A stretch of 37,731 nt of DNA from Clostridia bacterium (GTDB lineage: Bacteria; Bacillota; DSM-521; Neomoorellales; Neomoorellaceae): positions 1 to 37,731 of the forward strand of contig JASKKH010000017.1 of the NCBI GenBank assembly GCA_030154265.1, written 5' to 3'. Numbering within the stretch: the stretch's first letter is position 1; every line of letters starts with the position of its first letter. The notes beneath the pieces are model-generated. The model had not been told where the DNA came from. It ran no database searches and saw nothing but the letters and a program-made list of their open reading frames with translations. The position numbers and the translations under genes are program-made. This document shows, in pieces, positions 27,150 to 35,069 of this stretch.

Positions 27150-27760
27150 TGAATAAAGTTACGGAAGTGATGGTTGTGTTCCAGAATATTGGAGAAAAAC
27201 GCGGTCAGATACTTAAAGCTGCTGCTAAAATTTTTGCTGAAGAGGGATATTATAAAGCTAAAATTGCAGACATAGCCAACGCTGCTGGCATGGGTAAAGG
27301 GACAATCTACGAGTACTTTAGTAGTAAAAAAGAGCTTTTTCAACAGCTTTTAGTGCAGATATTTAATTCTTATCTTGATATGCTTGGGAAGATAGTAAAA
27401 GAAGAACCGACACTGGGAGATTTTATAGAACGGTTATGTTCAGAAAGCTTTGAGTACTTCCAAAACCAAAGAGAGATAGCCAGTATATTTTTACATGATC
27501 ATCCGTCGATAGATGCTTCAACTAAACAGTTATTTATTAGCTTGCATAATGAAAGACTACAGTGTGTTATTGATTACTTGGAAAAAGCCAAACAAAAAGG
27601 TGAAATGCGTGATGACATTTCACCCTGGCTGGCTTCTGCATTGTTAACGGGTTTTATTGAAACAATAGGACATATTTTTTTCTACAGGGGAGGAGAAGTA
27701 AATTTAGGAGAAACAGTAAAACAGGCAAAAGATATAATTTTAAATGGCCTGAGTAATTAG
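27146..27760 (+). CDS. TetR/AcrR-family repressor
   Basis: A 204-residue regulator with the N-terminal TetR HTH at about residues 20-65 (ILKAAAKIFAEEGYYKAKIA, then IANAAGMGKGTIYEYFSSKKEL) and a helical ligand-binding C-terminal half. The ATG at 27146 overlaps the pump stop (ATGATGA), so it is made with the pump. It probably binds the GACCG-TT-CGGTC operator at 22846-22857 and so represses its own operon until a pump substrate relieves it. The first ten residues are uncertain: a second ATG lies at 27149 and further starts follow. Confidence 0.93.
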   Translation: MMNKVTEVMVVFQNIGEKRGQILKAAAKIFAEEGYYKAKIADIANAAGMGKGTIYEYFSSKKELFQQLLVQIFNSYLDMLGKIVKEEPTLGDFIERLCSESFEYFQNQREIASIFLHDHPSIDASTKQLFISLHNERLQCVIDYLEKAKQKGEMRDDISPWLASALLTGFIETIGHIFFYRGGEVNLGETVKQAKDIILNGLSN

Positions 27761-27771
27761 AAGCATAAATC

Positions 27772-27816
27772 CAACCTGTTAGTTACAATATATTAACCAG
27801 GTTGTAGGTGTTTTTT
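27772..27816 (+). terminator. Probable terminator of the efflux operon
   Basis: CAACCTG (27772-27778) pairs with CAGGTTG (27798-27804), and three further inner pairs form past a bulged C. TTTTTT follows at 27811-27816 after six bases, so the hairpin-to-T distance is longer than ideal. Confidence 0.5.
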
Positions 27817-27817
27817 A

Positions 27818-28322
27818 TTGAAGTGCTTGAGATATTATGTAAACTTAATAATATTTATAACTTTTTTGTTACTGGCCATTTCCAGACCGGTTTTCGCAAG
27901 TGCTTCAAGCAATTCTTTTCGTGTTCTTTTTTTAGGGCGGGATCAGAAACAGCTCATAATGGCTGTTCTTTACATTATCCCCACCTAATGGACGCACCAG
28001 TGTTTACTTTATTCCTCCAGAGGTTCTATTACCTATTAAAGAGACGTTAGATCTTGATAATAACCCTGCCGTGAATGACCATATAAGGGATTTCTTTAAT
28101 GATTTTGGCCCGGATAGATTACAAGAAGAAAACTTGATTTATCATTACCATTTGGCCAGAAGGATAGATATGTATAATATCAAAAAAGTTGTTTTAAAAG
28201 GTTGTCCAACTATTAAAGGCAAGGTTTTTTTAAAGGAAGATGGGGAGTTTACTGAGCCAATAATAGCCAATCATTTGAAAAAGGAAATAAAAAAGCACGA
28301 TTTTTATTTCGCGCTTTTTTAA
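27818..28322 (+). pseudogene. Frameshifted secreted LytR-CpsA-Psr-like protein
   Basis: TTG 27818 (AGGTG seven bases upstream) opens a frame with a clear signal peptide, MKCLRYYVNLIIFITFLLLA and then ISRPVFASA, followed by NSFRVLFLGRDQKQLIMAVL, which resembles the LCP nucleotide-like start (ILLLGVD...). The frame stops at 27986-27988. The -1 frame carries on as TLSPPNGRTSVYFIPPEVLL and PIKETLDLDNN, like the LCP segment ending in ISIPRD, and runs to 28322. Removing one T near 27970 would join the halves. The joined protein would be about 167 residues, shorter than normal LCP proteins, with no RSDT motif. It may be decayed, or the base may be a sequencing error. Confidence 0.65.
28290..28320 (+). 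terminator. Terminator overlapping the end of the LCP-like remnant
   Basis: AAAAAGCACGA (28290-28300) pairs with TCGCGCTTTTT (28309-28319) with one A-C mismatch around an eight-base loop; the T run ends at 28320. It covers the last codons of the frame. The A-rich left arm could also act for the opposite strand, where the small gene ends at 28327. Confidence 0.7.
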
Positions 28323-28326
28323 TTTC

Positions 28327-28503
28327 CTAAACTACAAATCGTTTGGGTAGGCGAGGTCTCCTATTTTTCCCTTCCAGGTTTAACTTTTCGTCTATGTCCA
28401 TTATTCTGACAATTAAGTGCGGACGTTCTGTTTCGGAGGCATAGACCCATCGTTCCAATAATCCTTTGCGTTCACGGATTAAATTACGATGTTCATCTTT
28501 CAT
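28327..28503 (-). CDS. Small 58-residue protein of unknown function
   Basis: The complement encodes 58 residues from ATG at 28503 to TAG at 28327-28329: it begins MKDEHRNLIRERKGLLERW and ends RPRLPKRFVV. It has AAAGGAG about nine bases before the start and a near-consensus promoter at 28597-28625. The protein is charged, soluble and helix-like in its first half, with a basic tail. I do not recognise the family. The size and the VRIMDIDEKLN segment are faintly like Spo0E-type phosphatases, but the SQELD signature is missing, so I make no call. Good signals and convergent terminators support a real gene. Confidence 0.6.
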   Translation of the reverse strand: MKDEHRNLIRERKGLLERWVYASETERPHLIVRIMDIDEKLNLEGKNRRPRLPKRFVV

Positions 28504-28596
28504 TTAAGAAAACTCCTTTCTCATCGGAGAAATCGTTTATATAATCAATAAGTACTTAGAGGGTATTAAATAGTATTTCACACTTTTATTAATTTT

Positions 28597-28625
28597 ATTA
28601 TAACATAACAGTCAGTGTTTGTTAA
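28597..28625 (-). promoter_or_regulatory. Sigma-A promoter for the 58-residue gene
   Basis: On the complement, TTAACA (28625-28620), a 17-base spacer and TATAAT (28602-28597). The start would be near 28590, leaving a leader of about 87 bases. TAACA (28601-28605) and TGTTA (28620-28624) form an inverted repeat across the promoter that may hold an operator. Confidence 0.65.
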
Positions 28626-28739
28626 TTAAATATATATAAAAAATTCTAAAAATATTTAAATCTACAGGTACAAGATGCCTTTTAATTTTGCTCTAGAGGG
28701 TAGGTTGTAGCCTCTACTTTATAACTTTTGTCACTTCTG

Positions 28740-28928
28740 CTATTGCACAACACAATAGAAAAACCAAGGTTGGACGTTGCCCGCTGAAGGGGCTAAACAA
28801 GCTGCCTCCAGAAGTTTGTTGATAGTACTTTCCGGAACAGGGTCAGTTTTAAAACGACGGATACTTTGCCGTTTCTTAATAATTTCCAATATATCTTTGG
28901 ACAAGGTGGATATCTCCGGTAAAATCAA
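28740..28928 (-). pseudogene. Truncated nitroreductase-family remnant
   Basis: The complement encodes 62 residues with the N-terminal signature of the flavin nitroreductase family, IKKRQSIRRFKTDPVPE followed by LLEAACLAPSAGNVQPWFFY. It stops right after this motif, where about 110-150 further residues are expected. No continuation of the family is visible in other frames downstream. The start would be a TTG with no good ribosome site. It is the stump of a lost gene. Confidence 0.75.
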
Positions 28929-29272
28929 TTCTTATCCATAATTTACCTGAAAAGTATCAATATATTCAGTCCTAACAAAGGAAATTATTTCAAGAAAATT
29001 TCAGTCAAAAAAATTACCTAAAGGAATTAAAATTTTTCTGCCGAAATATTTTTAACACGTAACTGCTAAAAGTTTGTTAAAATGAAATAGGCACTCTTGT
29101 TGTGTGCCTGTTTTTTAATAACTCGTGACGAATGTTTATGATATCAATATGAACCCAAAAATTAAGTCGTTTAATTTAAACCCAGTTAGAAGTTAAACTG
29201 TCTAAAAAATATTGGTATTTGTTGGAACAAATATTAAAGCTAAGCGTCTATATATTTGGGGGAGACGATTCC
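28929..29272. other. Non-coding stretch upstream of the LCP gene
   Basis: 344 bases, AT-rich, with no supported gene. It holds one hairpin-plus-T terminator (29089-29116) with no obvious gene feeding into it, and the GGGGGAG ribosome site of the next gene. I could not find a convincing promoter for that gene. Together with the nitroreductase stump and the LCP-like remnant it looks like decayed ground. Confidence 0.6.
29089..29116 (+). terminator. Intrinsic terminator with no clear upstream gene
   Basis: AGGCAC (29089-29094) pairs with GTGCCT (29104-29109) around a nine-base loop; T tract 29111-29116. No + strand gene lies directly before it. Confidence 0.6.
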
Positions 29273-30247
29273 ATGACTGTTAGTAAAGGACAATATCAAG
29301 TTCAACAAGGAGGTTCAGCCCGCGCTAAAAGACGCCGCCGCCAAAGATTTTTCACATCGGCATTAGGGTTGTTTTTATTGGCTATACTTATTTTTTCAAC
29401 ATTTGCTTTTGCAGGTTACTTAGGTGCGAGTATATGGATGGATAACGTGTTGGCGAACAATGGTGATTTAGATGAAGGTGGTGACGGTAAAAATCCTTCA
29501 GCTAAAAAGCCGGAAACCATCTTATTAATTGGTGTTGACCAACGTAATCCAAATGAACCTTGCCGTTCTGATACTATTATGTTGGTGGCACTTGATCCCG
29601 GTAAACAACAGGTGGATTTAATATCAATACCCCGTGACACACGGGTTAAAATTCCAGGTTATGGTTACGACAAAATCAATGCCGCTCATGCCTATGGGGG
29701 TAAGGAAGGCCCAGAGCTTTTAATGGATACGATAAATAATTTACTGGGAATAAAGGTTGATAAATATGTTAAGGTAAATTTCCAGGGTTTCCAAAAGATT
29801 ATCGACATTTTGGGTGGTGTCGATATTAATGTTGACAAGCGAATGTACTACCCCCAGGAAAATATTGACTTATACCCGGGACCTCAACATTTGAATGGCT
29901 ATGATGCCCTGGCTTATGTTCGTTATCGTTATGACCCAGAAGGAGATATTACCAGGGTTGGTCGTCAGCAAAAATTTATTAAGGCTTTGGTAGATCAAAC
30001 TTTGCAGCTTAGTACAATTCCCAAAATCCCCCAATTAGTAAGTCAAATAAGTAAAGAAGTTGACACGAACTTAAGTGTTAAGGAAATGCTTACTTTGGCA
30101 TTAAGTATGAAAGATATAAATGGCAGCGGTAGTATAAAAACCCATATGCTTCCCGGTGAAGGGAAATATATAGGTGAAATCAGCTATTATGTTCTTGACC
30201 CAGTTAAGTTAACCCATATGCTGACAGAGATTCCTAACCTGCGTTAA
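29273..30247 (+). CDS. LytR-CpsA-Psr (LCP) family wall-polymer ligase
   Basis: LCP proteins attach undecaprenyl-linked glycopolymers to peptidoglycan at the outer face of the membrane. A basic N-terminus (ARAKRRRRQRFF) precedes one membrane helix (about 27-50). The extracellular LCP domain shows ILLIGVDQRN, CRSDTIMLVALDP, LISIPRDTRVKIPG, INAAHAYGGKEG and the arginine pair region YVRYRYDPEGDITRVGRQQ, all functional-site hallmarks. The frame is open from TTG 29219, but ATG 29273 has GGGGGAG with eight-base spacing and gives 324 residues. It lies before the TagA gene, which makes the kind of linkage unit that LCP enzymes transfer. Confidence 0.94.
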   Translation: MTVSKGQYQVQQGGSARAKRRRRQRFFTSALGLFLLAILIFSTFAFAGYLGASIWMDNVLANNGDLDEGGDGKNPSAKKPETILLIGVDQRNPNEPCRSDTIMLVALDPGKQQVDLISIPRDTRVKIPGYGYDKINAAHAYGGKEGPELLMDTINNLLGIKVDKYVKVNFQGFQKIIDILGGVDINVDKRMYYPQENIDLYPGPQHLNGYDALAYVRYRYDPEGDITRVGRQQKFIKALVDQTLQLSTIPKIPQLVSQISKEVDTNLSVKEMLTLALSMKDINGSGSIKTHMLPGEGKYIGEISYYVLDPVKLTHMLTEIPNLR

Positions 30248-30266
30248 ATAAGAAAAGTATTTAACT

Positions 30267-30281
30267 AGTTTAGACTAAACT
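30267..30281. repeat. Perfect 15-base palindrome downstream of the LCP gene
   Basis: AGTTTAG-A-CTAAACT, seven pairs around one central base. The one-base centre suits a DNA-binding protein better than an RNA hairpin. It lies 20 bases after the LCP stop and about 120 before tagA. Confidence 0.5.
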
Positions 30282-30402
30282 GTTAAGCAGATTTTATAAA
30301 GTGATGTTTAGAATTAGAAAAAGTAATCGTGATTTAATGTTTTATAAACATATGAGTTCAGATAAAACATATGTTGTTTAGGGTGATGTAGAGGTATGCA
30401 TT

Positions 30403-31146
30403 ATGTTAAGTAGATACATCCTGGGGAATCGGGTTGATTCTTTAACAATGGACGAAGCTGTTGATAAGATTGCTGAGTTTATCAAAGAAGGTAAACCCCA
30501 TCATATCGTCACAATGAATGCAGAAATTGCCTATCAGGCCTATAACAATCCCCAGCTACAAGCTGTCATTAACCGCGCTGATTTGGTTACAGCAGACGGT
30601 TCGGGGATTGTCTGGGCAGCCAAAAAGCTAGGGAAACCCGTAAAGGAGCGGGTAACAGGTATCGATCTCCTTAAAGCTCTCGCTAATGAAGGGTCAAAGC
30701 GAGGATGGCGTTTCTATCTTTATGGAGCAGCTCCCGGGGTAGCTGCTAAAGCAGCTAAAAGGCTTGAACAGGACTATGTCGGGATTAAAGTTGTTGGCAC
30801 CAAAAACGGTTATATATCAGAGAGAGAAATGCCGGCATTAATAAAAGATATAAAAGGGGTTAAGCCGGACATCCTTTTGGTAGGCTTAGGCGCTCCCAGG
30901 CAGGAGTATTGGATAGCCAGGCATTTAGAGGAAGTCCAGGTGCCGGTGATGATTGGGGTCGGTGGTAGTTTTGATGTTTTGGCCGGGGTGGTTCCCAGGG
31001 CTCCGGAATGGATACAACGCCTGAACCTTGAATGGTTATATCGTATAGTTAAGTTCAAAAGATTTAAGCGAGCACTGGCCTTGCCTAAATTTATGTTGGC
31101 TGTTCTAAAAGAAGCAAGACAAGAAGAACAGGAAAAGGGTTCATAA
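30403..31146 (+). CDS. tagA: WecG/TagA/CpsF-family N-acetylmannosaminyltransferase
   Basis: TagA adds ManNAc from UDP-ManNAc to GlcNAc-PP-undecaprenyl, building the linkage unit for wall teichoic acids or related polymers. The catalytic residues known from the Thermoanaerobacter enzyme are in matching places: T37 (HHIVTMNAEIA) and D65 (LVTADGSGIVW). GLGAPRQEYWI and the C-terminal PRAPEWIQRLNLEWLYRIV tail, which holds the enzyme at the membrane, are present. Length 247 is typical. Its donor sugar is made by the WecB at 8870. The ATG at 30403 has GTAGAGGT upstream. Confidence 0.93.
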   Translation: MLSRYILGNRVDSLTMDEAVDKIAEFIKEGKPHHIVTMNAEIAYQAYNNPQLQAVINRADLVTADGSGIVWAAKKLGKPVKERVTGIDLLKALANEGSKRGWRFYLYGAAPGVAAKAAKRLEQDYVGIKVVGTKNGYISEREMPALIKDIKGVKPDILLVGLGAPRQEYWIARHLEEVQVPVMIGVGGSFDVLAGVVPRAPEWIQRLNLEWLYRIVKFKRFKRALALPKFMLAVLKEARQEEQEKGS

Positions 31147-31211
31147 AAGGTTCATAACTGGAAGGAAACATTTTCACTATAAGACCATTTTACTCCGAAA
31201 ATAACAATAAA

Positions 31212-31225
31212 TAGGAATATTCCTA
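31212..31225. repeat. Perfect 14-base palindrome upstream of the SLH protease
   Basis: TAGGAATATTCCTA at 31212-31225, about 100 bases before the protease start. It could be a regulator site; no promoter with good spacing was recognised nearby. Confidence 0.4.
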
Positions 31226-31323
31226 AATATTGCCTGACACTTTGCATTACAATATCAATTTCTACAAGCAGACATTCTCTATCTACGGTCATTACCCATT
31301 TAACTACATAAGAGGGTTTGTTA

Positions 31324-34300
31324 ATGAATACCAAATGCTCTAATAATAGTGCCATAAAAAACCTAATTGTTTTAATGGTACTTTTTATGGCTGTTTTTTT
31401 ATGCAGTACTTTAGAATTGGATAAACATAAATTCTTAAATGACCGAGTTGGCGATATAACCGGGGTTAGGATACTGGCTGCTCCGGGAATGGTAACGCCC
31501 CAGGGCCTTAACGGCAAAGGGGAAATTGTCGGTCTGGCTGACAGCGGTCTGGATACAGGTAACATTAATGACTTGCCAGAGGACCTGCAAAGTACCCCTG
31601 GAGAGATGCCAAAAGTTGTGCTGCTTAAAAGCTGGGCCGGAAGGGCTAAACCTGATGACCCCATTGGTCATGGTACCCATCTGGCAGGTATTATTGCCGG
31701 TACAGGGGCCGCTTCCGACGGTCAGTACCGGGGTATTGCCCCAGGGGCCAGTATCTATTTCCAAGGGTTGTTAAATAGTAAAGGGGAATTAGCACCTCCG
31801 GAAGATTTGTATCGTCTTTTTGAGCCTGCTTACGAAGCTGGTGTGCGTATTCATGTTAACGGTTGGGGCGGCAGCCCCAATGCTTACCGCAATGTTACCA
31901 GGCAAATAGATGCTTTCGTAAGGGAAAATCCTGACTTCCTCCCTGTCTTTGGTGCTGGTAACAGTGGTCCGTTTAGGGGAAGTTTAACGGCAGAGGCTAA
32001 TAGTAAAAACGCTTTAGTCATAGGGGCGAGTGAAACCCCTCGCCCGGCATTTAGTCCTGATGCTAACGACGCTCACCGCCAGGCAGATTTTTCAAGCCGT
32101 GGGCCAACCGGTGACGGGCGGATGAAACCAGACCTATTAGTACCGGGTTTGGCTTTGGTATCACTTCGCTCTAGTAAAGTAAAAGCAAATTTCCCACCAA
32201 ACGAAAACTATAATGTCATGAGCGGGACGAGTCAGGCGTCAGCGGTTGCCGGTGGAGCAGCAGCCGTTTTACGTCAATACCTTAAGGAGAAGGGCTTCAC
32301 TAAACCCTCAGCAGCCCTGTTAAAGGCCAGCCTCATCAACGGGGCCTGGGTGCCGGACGAAGGTCCTACTGCTCAGTTTCCGGGAATTATGGACTTGGCT
32401 GGGACGGTTCTGGCCTTAGAAGAAAACACCATGGAGCTGGTAGATTATAAAAGAGGGCTCAAACAAGGAGAAGAAGTCTCCTATAAGGTTGAGGTAACTG
32501 ATAACGAAACACCCTTTAGGGCAACCTTAGCCTGGACTGACCCGGCTAAGGCAACAGGAGACGGGAAGGCTTTGGTAAACGACCTGGACCTTGTGGTAGT
32601 AGGGCCTGATGGGACTTACTTAGGTAATGATTTTAACGATAGAAATGAGCCGGATAAAGAAAATAACGTAGAAAAGATTTATATAAAAGCTCCTATCCCA
32701 GGTACATATACAGTTAAGGTGCTAGCTAAAGAGCTTAAGGCAAATGCACTCTCGAGTGGTTCCGTACCAGAACAAGATTTTGCCCTTTCCTATGGGCAAC
32801 CTCTAATCCGGGGTGTAGTAAGTGGTGTTACAGAAAATGGTCAGGTTATAATAGACAGCCGTACTTATGATGTACCACCCGGTGGTATAAAAAACTGCAT
32901 TGATGGTACAGTTACAACGGCTGATACTTCCACTATACTACCGGGCTCAGATGCCTATCTAGGGCCTGATAAGCTGTATTTAGCCGGCAGGCGATGGGAG
33001 GCCACAGGGGTACAATCCCTGACTACTTCTCATGGCAATTTGTTCCTCAGGATTAATAATGAAGCCCGAACTGGGGGCTATTATCTAAATAGAAGGGGCG
33101 CAACAACACTACACGGGAAAAAAGTAAATCCTAGCACCCTAACCCCCGGTTTTACCCTGACGGGAACTATTAATCCTTCTACGACAACTTTGTGGCAGGT
33201 TTCAGCTGATTATAAACGAAAAGACGGATTTATAACCCAAATTGACTTAGAACAAAAGAAAATCTGGCTGTTAGGCATGGGCCAGCCATTGACCTATAGC
33301 TCCCAGGTTGCTATCACTTTTGCAGACAATATAATTGACGCCGATTTGGCAGATTTACCATATGGGGCGGCTGAAAAAGCTGAACTCAAAGCTCTGGTAC
33401 CTGGTATGGCCGTTAATCTAATAATTGATCCGAAAACTAACCAGGTAGAGTATATTGCAGTTAAAAGGGAGATGGCATTAGGCAGGGTTATAGAAGTAAC
33501 TTCAGAAAGTTTGACCCTTTCAACCGGTGAAACCTATACCCTTTTTCCGGGGGCATCAGTTAAGCTTAACGGTGAGCCTGTTGACATGGAAGCTATTAAT
33601 GAAGGTGATTGGGTAGCCTTAAACCTGATGCCGGTAAGTCATGAGATAATAGAGCTAAAAGCATATACAGATATCAATTACGGTCGTGTACTTTATATTA
33701 GTGGCGATCATAAAACCGTTTACCTCATGGATTATGTTAATGAGTTTAGGGTTTATGAAATAAACAGTGAAACCCAGGTCTTTCGTTGGGGATTACCGGT
33801 AAGTGTATCAACCCTAAGCCCGGGGGACTGGGTGCGTTTACAGACAGTACCGGGTGGTGATGTTTTAGCACGTGTTGATGCAACTAGTCCTTCCAGCCAG
33901 GAAAGTAAGGTTTTAGCTGATGTAAATAGCGAAACAGGCGTTTTATACTGCCAGGATGGCAGCCGTTATCTTTTGACTAATCGGACATTGGTAACAGTGG
34001 ATGGTTATCGCGTGGCAGCAGACTTTTTACCTTCAGGTTTAACTGTTAATCTAACTTCCCTGCCGGGAGACGACAAACCTATTTTAGCACGTGTAGAGGC
34101 TAGAAGTTTCAATGGAAGTAAGCCACCTCAATTAAAGGTTTCTTATGTACATCAAAAAGAAGGGCTTTTGTTAAAAGGTACAAGTACTGCAGATTTAATC
34201 TTTTTAAACTATGAAGATGGCAAACGGGATATTATCCCTGTAGATAATCGAGGAAATTTTTATTGGACTATTGATGTAAAAGAAAGAAATGTATTATTAG

Positions 34301-34899
34301 TGGCCTTTAATCGTACCAGTGGTTCGGTTACCGCTAAAAAGATTGAATTAAATAATGAAAAAGCAGGATTTTGGGATACACATGGCCATTGGGCTGAGGC
34401 TGATATTATTAAAATGTTTTCAGCAGGACTTATTGCCGGCTATGAAGACGGAAGTTTTCGCCCCAATAACCCGGTTAGTAGAGCGGAGTTAGTAACTCTA
34501 TTAGTTCGTTTAGCCGGTTGGGAAGTACCGAAAGGGGAAAAGCCCGAATGTACGGATTTAGCTAAAGTACCTTCCTGGGCCTGGTCTACGGTAGCAGTTG
34601 CTCAAGAGAAGGGCTTAATTGTCGGGTATGAAGACGGTAGTTTAAGAGTAAATCAGCCGGTTAACCGGGTTGAGGCGGCAGCCTTCTTTATTCGTTTACT
34701 GGGGGATAATGCTCCTGAGCCGGCAGCATCCTTACCCTACAAAGATTTTAATCAAATCCCAGCCTGGGGGCGTGAAGTGGTGGCACAGGCTTATGAAGCC
34801 AACCTCATGCGAGGGGAAACTGTTGATACATTTGCCCCCTTATCCCCCTTTACCCGGGCCCAGGCTGCAGCGGTGATGGCAAGGCTAAGGGAGAATTAA
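31324..34899 (+). CDS. Surface-anchored subtilisin-like (S8) protease with three SLH domains
   Basis: A 1191-residue secreted protease. Order: signal/membrane segment (about 11-30); S8 catalytic domain (about 55-365) with D73 (GLADSGLD), H116 (GHGTHLAG) and S303 (VMSGTSQASA); a beta domain like that of KP-43-type proteases (AWTDPAKATGDGKALVNDLD, NNVEKIYIKAPIPGTYTVKV, about 375-490); several beta-rich modules of about 70 residues between 495 and 930; a short Ig-like piece; and three SLH repeats from about 1015, with SRAE, NRVE and TRAQ at the TRAE positions. There is almost no propeptide between signal and catalytic domain. ATG 31324 with AGAGGG seven bases upstream is preferred over TTG 31318. 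It should bind the ManNAc-type wall polymer. Confidence 0.92.
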   Translation: MNTKCSNNSAIKNLIVLMVLFMAVFLCSTLELDKHKFLNDRVGDITGVRILAAPGMVTPQGLNGKGEIVGLADSGLDTGNINDLPEDLQSTPGEMPKVVLLKSWAGRAKPDDPIGHGTHLAGIIAGTGAASDGQYRGIAPGASIYFQGLLNSKGELAPPEDLYRLFEPAYEAGVRIHVNGWGGSPNAYRNVTRQIDAFVRENPDFLPVFGAGNSGPFRGSLTAEANSKNALVIGASETPRPAFSPDANDAHRQADFSSRGPTGDGRMKPDLLVPGLALVSLRSSKVKANFPPNENYNVMSGTSQASAVAGGAAAVLRQYLKEKGFTKPSAALLKASLINGAWVPDEGPTAQFPGIMDLAGTVLALEENTMELVDYKRGLKQGEEVSYKVEVTDNETPFRATLAWTDPAKATGDGKALVNDLDLVVVGPDGTYLGNDFNDRNEPDKENNVEKIYIKAPIPGTYTVKVLAKELKANALSSGSVPEQDFALSYGQPLIRGVVSGVTENGQVIIDSRTYDVPPGGIKNCIDGTVTTADTSTILPGSDAYLGPDKLYLAGRRWEATGVQSLTTSHGNLFLRINNEARTGGYYLNRRGATTLHGKKVNPSTLTPGFTLTGTINPSTTTLWQVSADYKRKDGFITQIDLEQKKIWLLGMGQPLTYSSQVAITFADNIIDADLADLPYGAAEKAELKALVPGMAVNLIIDPKTNQVEYIAVKREMALGRVIEVTSESLTLSTGETYTLFPGASVKLNGEPVDMEAINEGDWVALNLMPVSHEIIELKAYTDINYGRVLYISGDHKTVYLMDYVNEFRVYEINSETQVFRWGLPVSVSTLSPGDWVRLQTVPGGDVLARVDATSPSSQESKVLADVNSETGVLYCQDGSRYLLTNRTLVTVDGYRVAADFLPSGLTVNLTSLPGDDKPILARVEARSFNGSKPPQLKVSYVHQKEGLLLKGTSTADLIFLNYEDGKRDIIPVDNRGNFYWTIDVKERNVLLVAFNRTSGSVTAKKIELNNEKAGFWDTHGHWAEADIIKMFSAGLIAGYEDGSFRPNNPVSRAELVTLLVRLAGWEVPKGEKPECTDLAKVPSWAWSTVAVAQEKGLIVGYEDGSLRVNQPVNRVEAAAFFIRLLGDNAPEPAASLPYKDFNQIPAWGREVVAQAYEANLMRGETVDTFAPLSPFTRAQAAAVMARLREN

Positions 34900-34972
34900 A
34901 CACTTAAAATAGAAAAGATAACAGTACTAATAGAAACCAACATTTTTAATCAATATAGAAAGATAAAAGGAA

Positions 34973-35020
34973 ATAAACAAAAAGACGAGGCATAAATCTC
35001 TGCCTCGTCTTTTTGTTTAT
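34973..35020. terminator. Bidirectional terminator between convergent genes
   Basis: A perfect 20-base-pair stem (34973-34992 with 35001-35020) around an eight-base loop (34993-35000). The core is GACGAGGCA paired with TGCCTCGTC, flanked by A-rich and T-rich arms. It can end transcription of the protease gene on the + strand and of the anti-sigma gene on the - strand. Confidence 0.9.
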
Positions 35021-35069
35021 ACCTTACTCTATCACTAGTTTATTTAACAAGTTCTTTTGTATTATCCCC

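Noticed and set aside
27808-28050. 80-codon open frame after tetR
   Set aside because: It lies in a different frame from the signal peptide and LCP-like pieces, and its peptide is Phe/Cys-rich without family features. The frameshifted LCP reading explains the region better.
28327-28503. Spo0E-like call for the 58-residue protein
   Set aside because: Only size and a weak helical pattern agree; the SQELD signature is absent.
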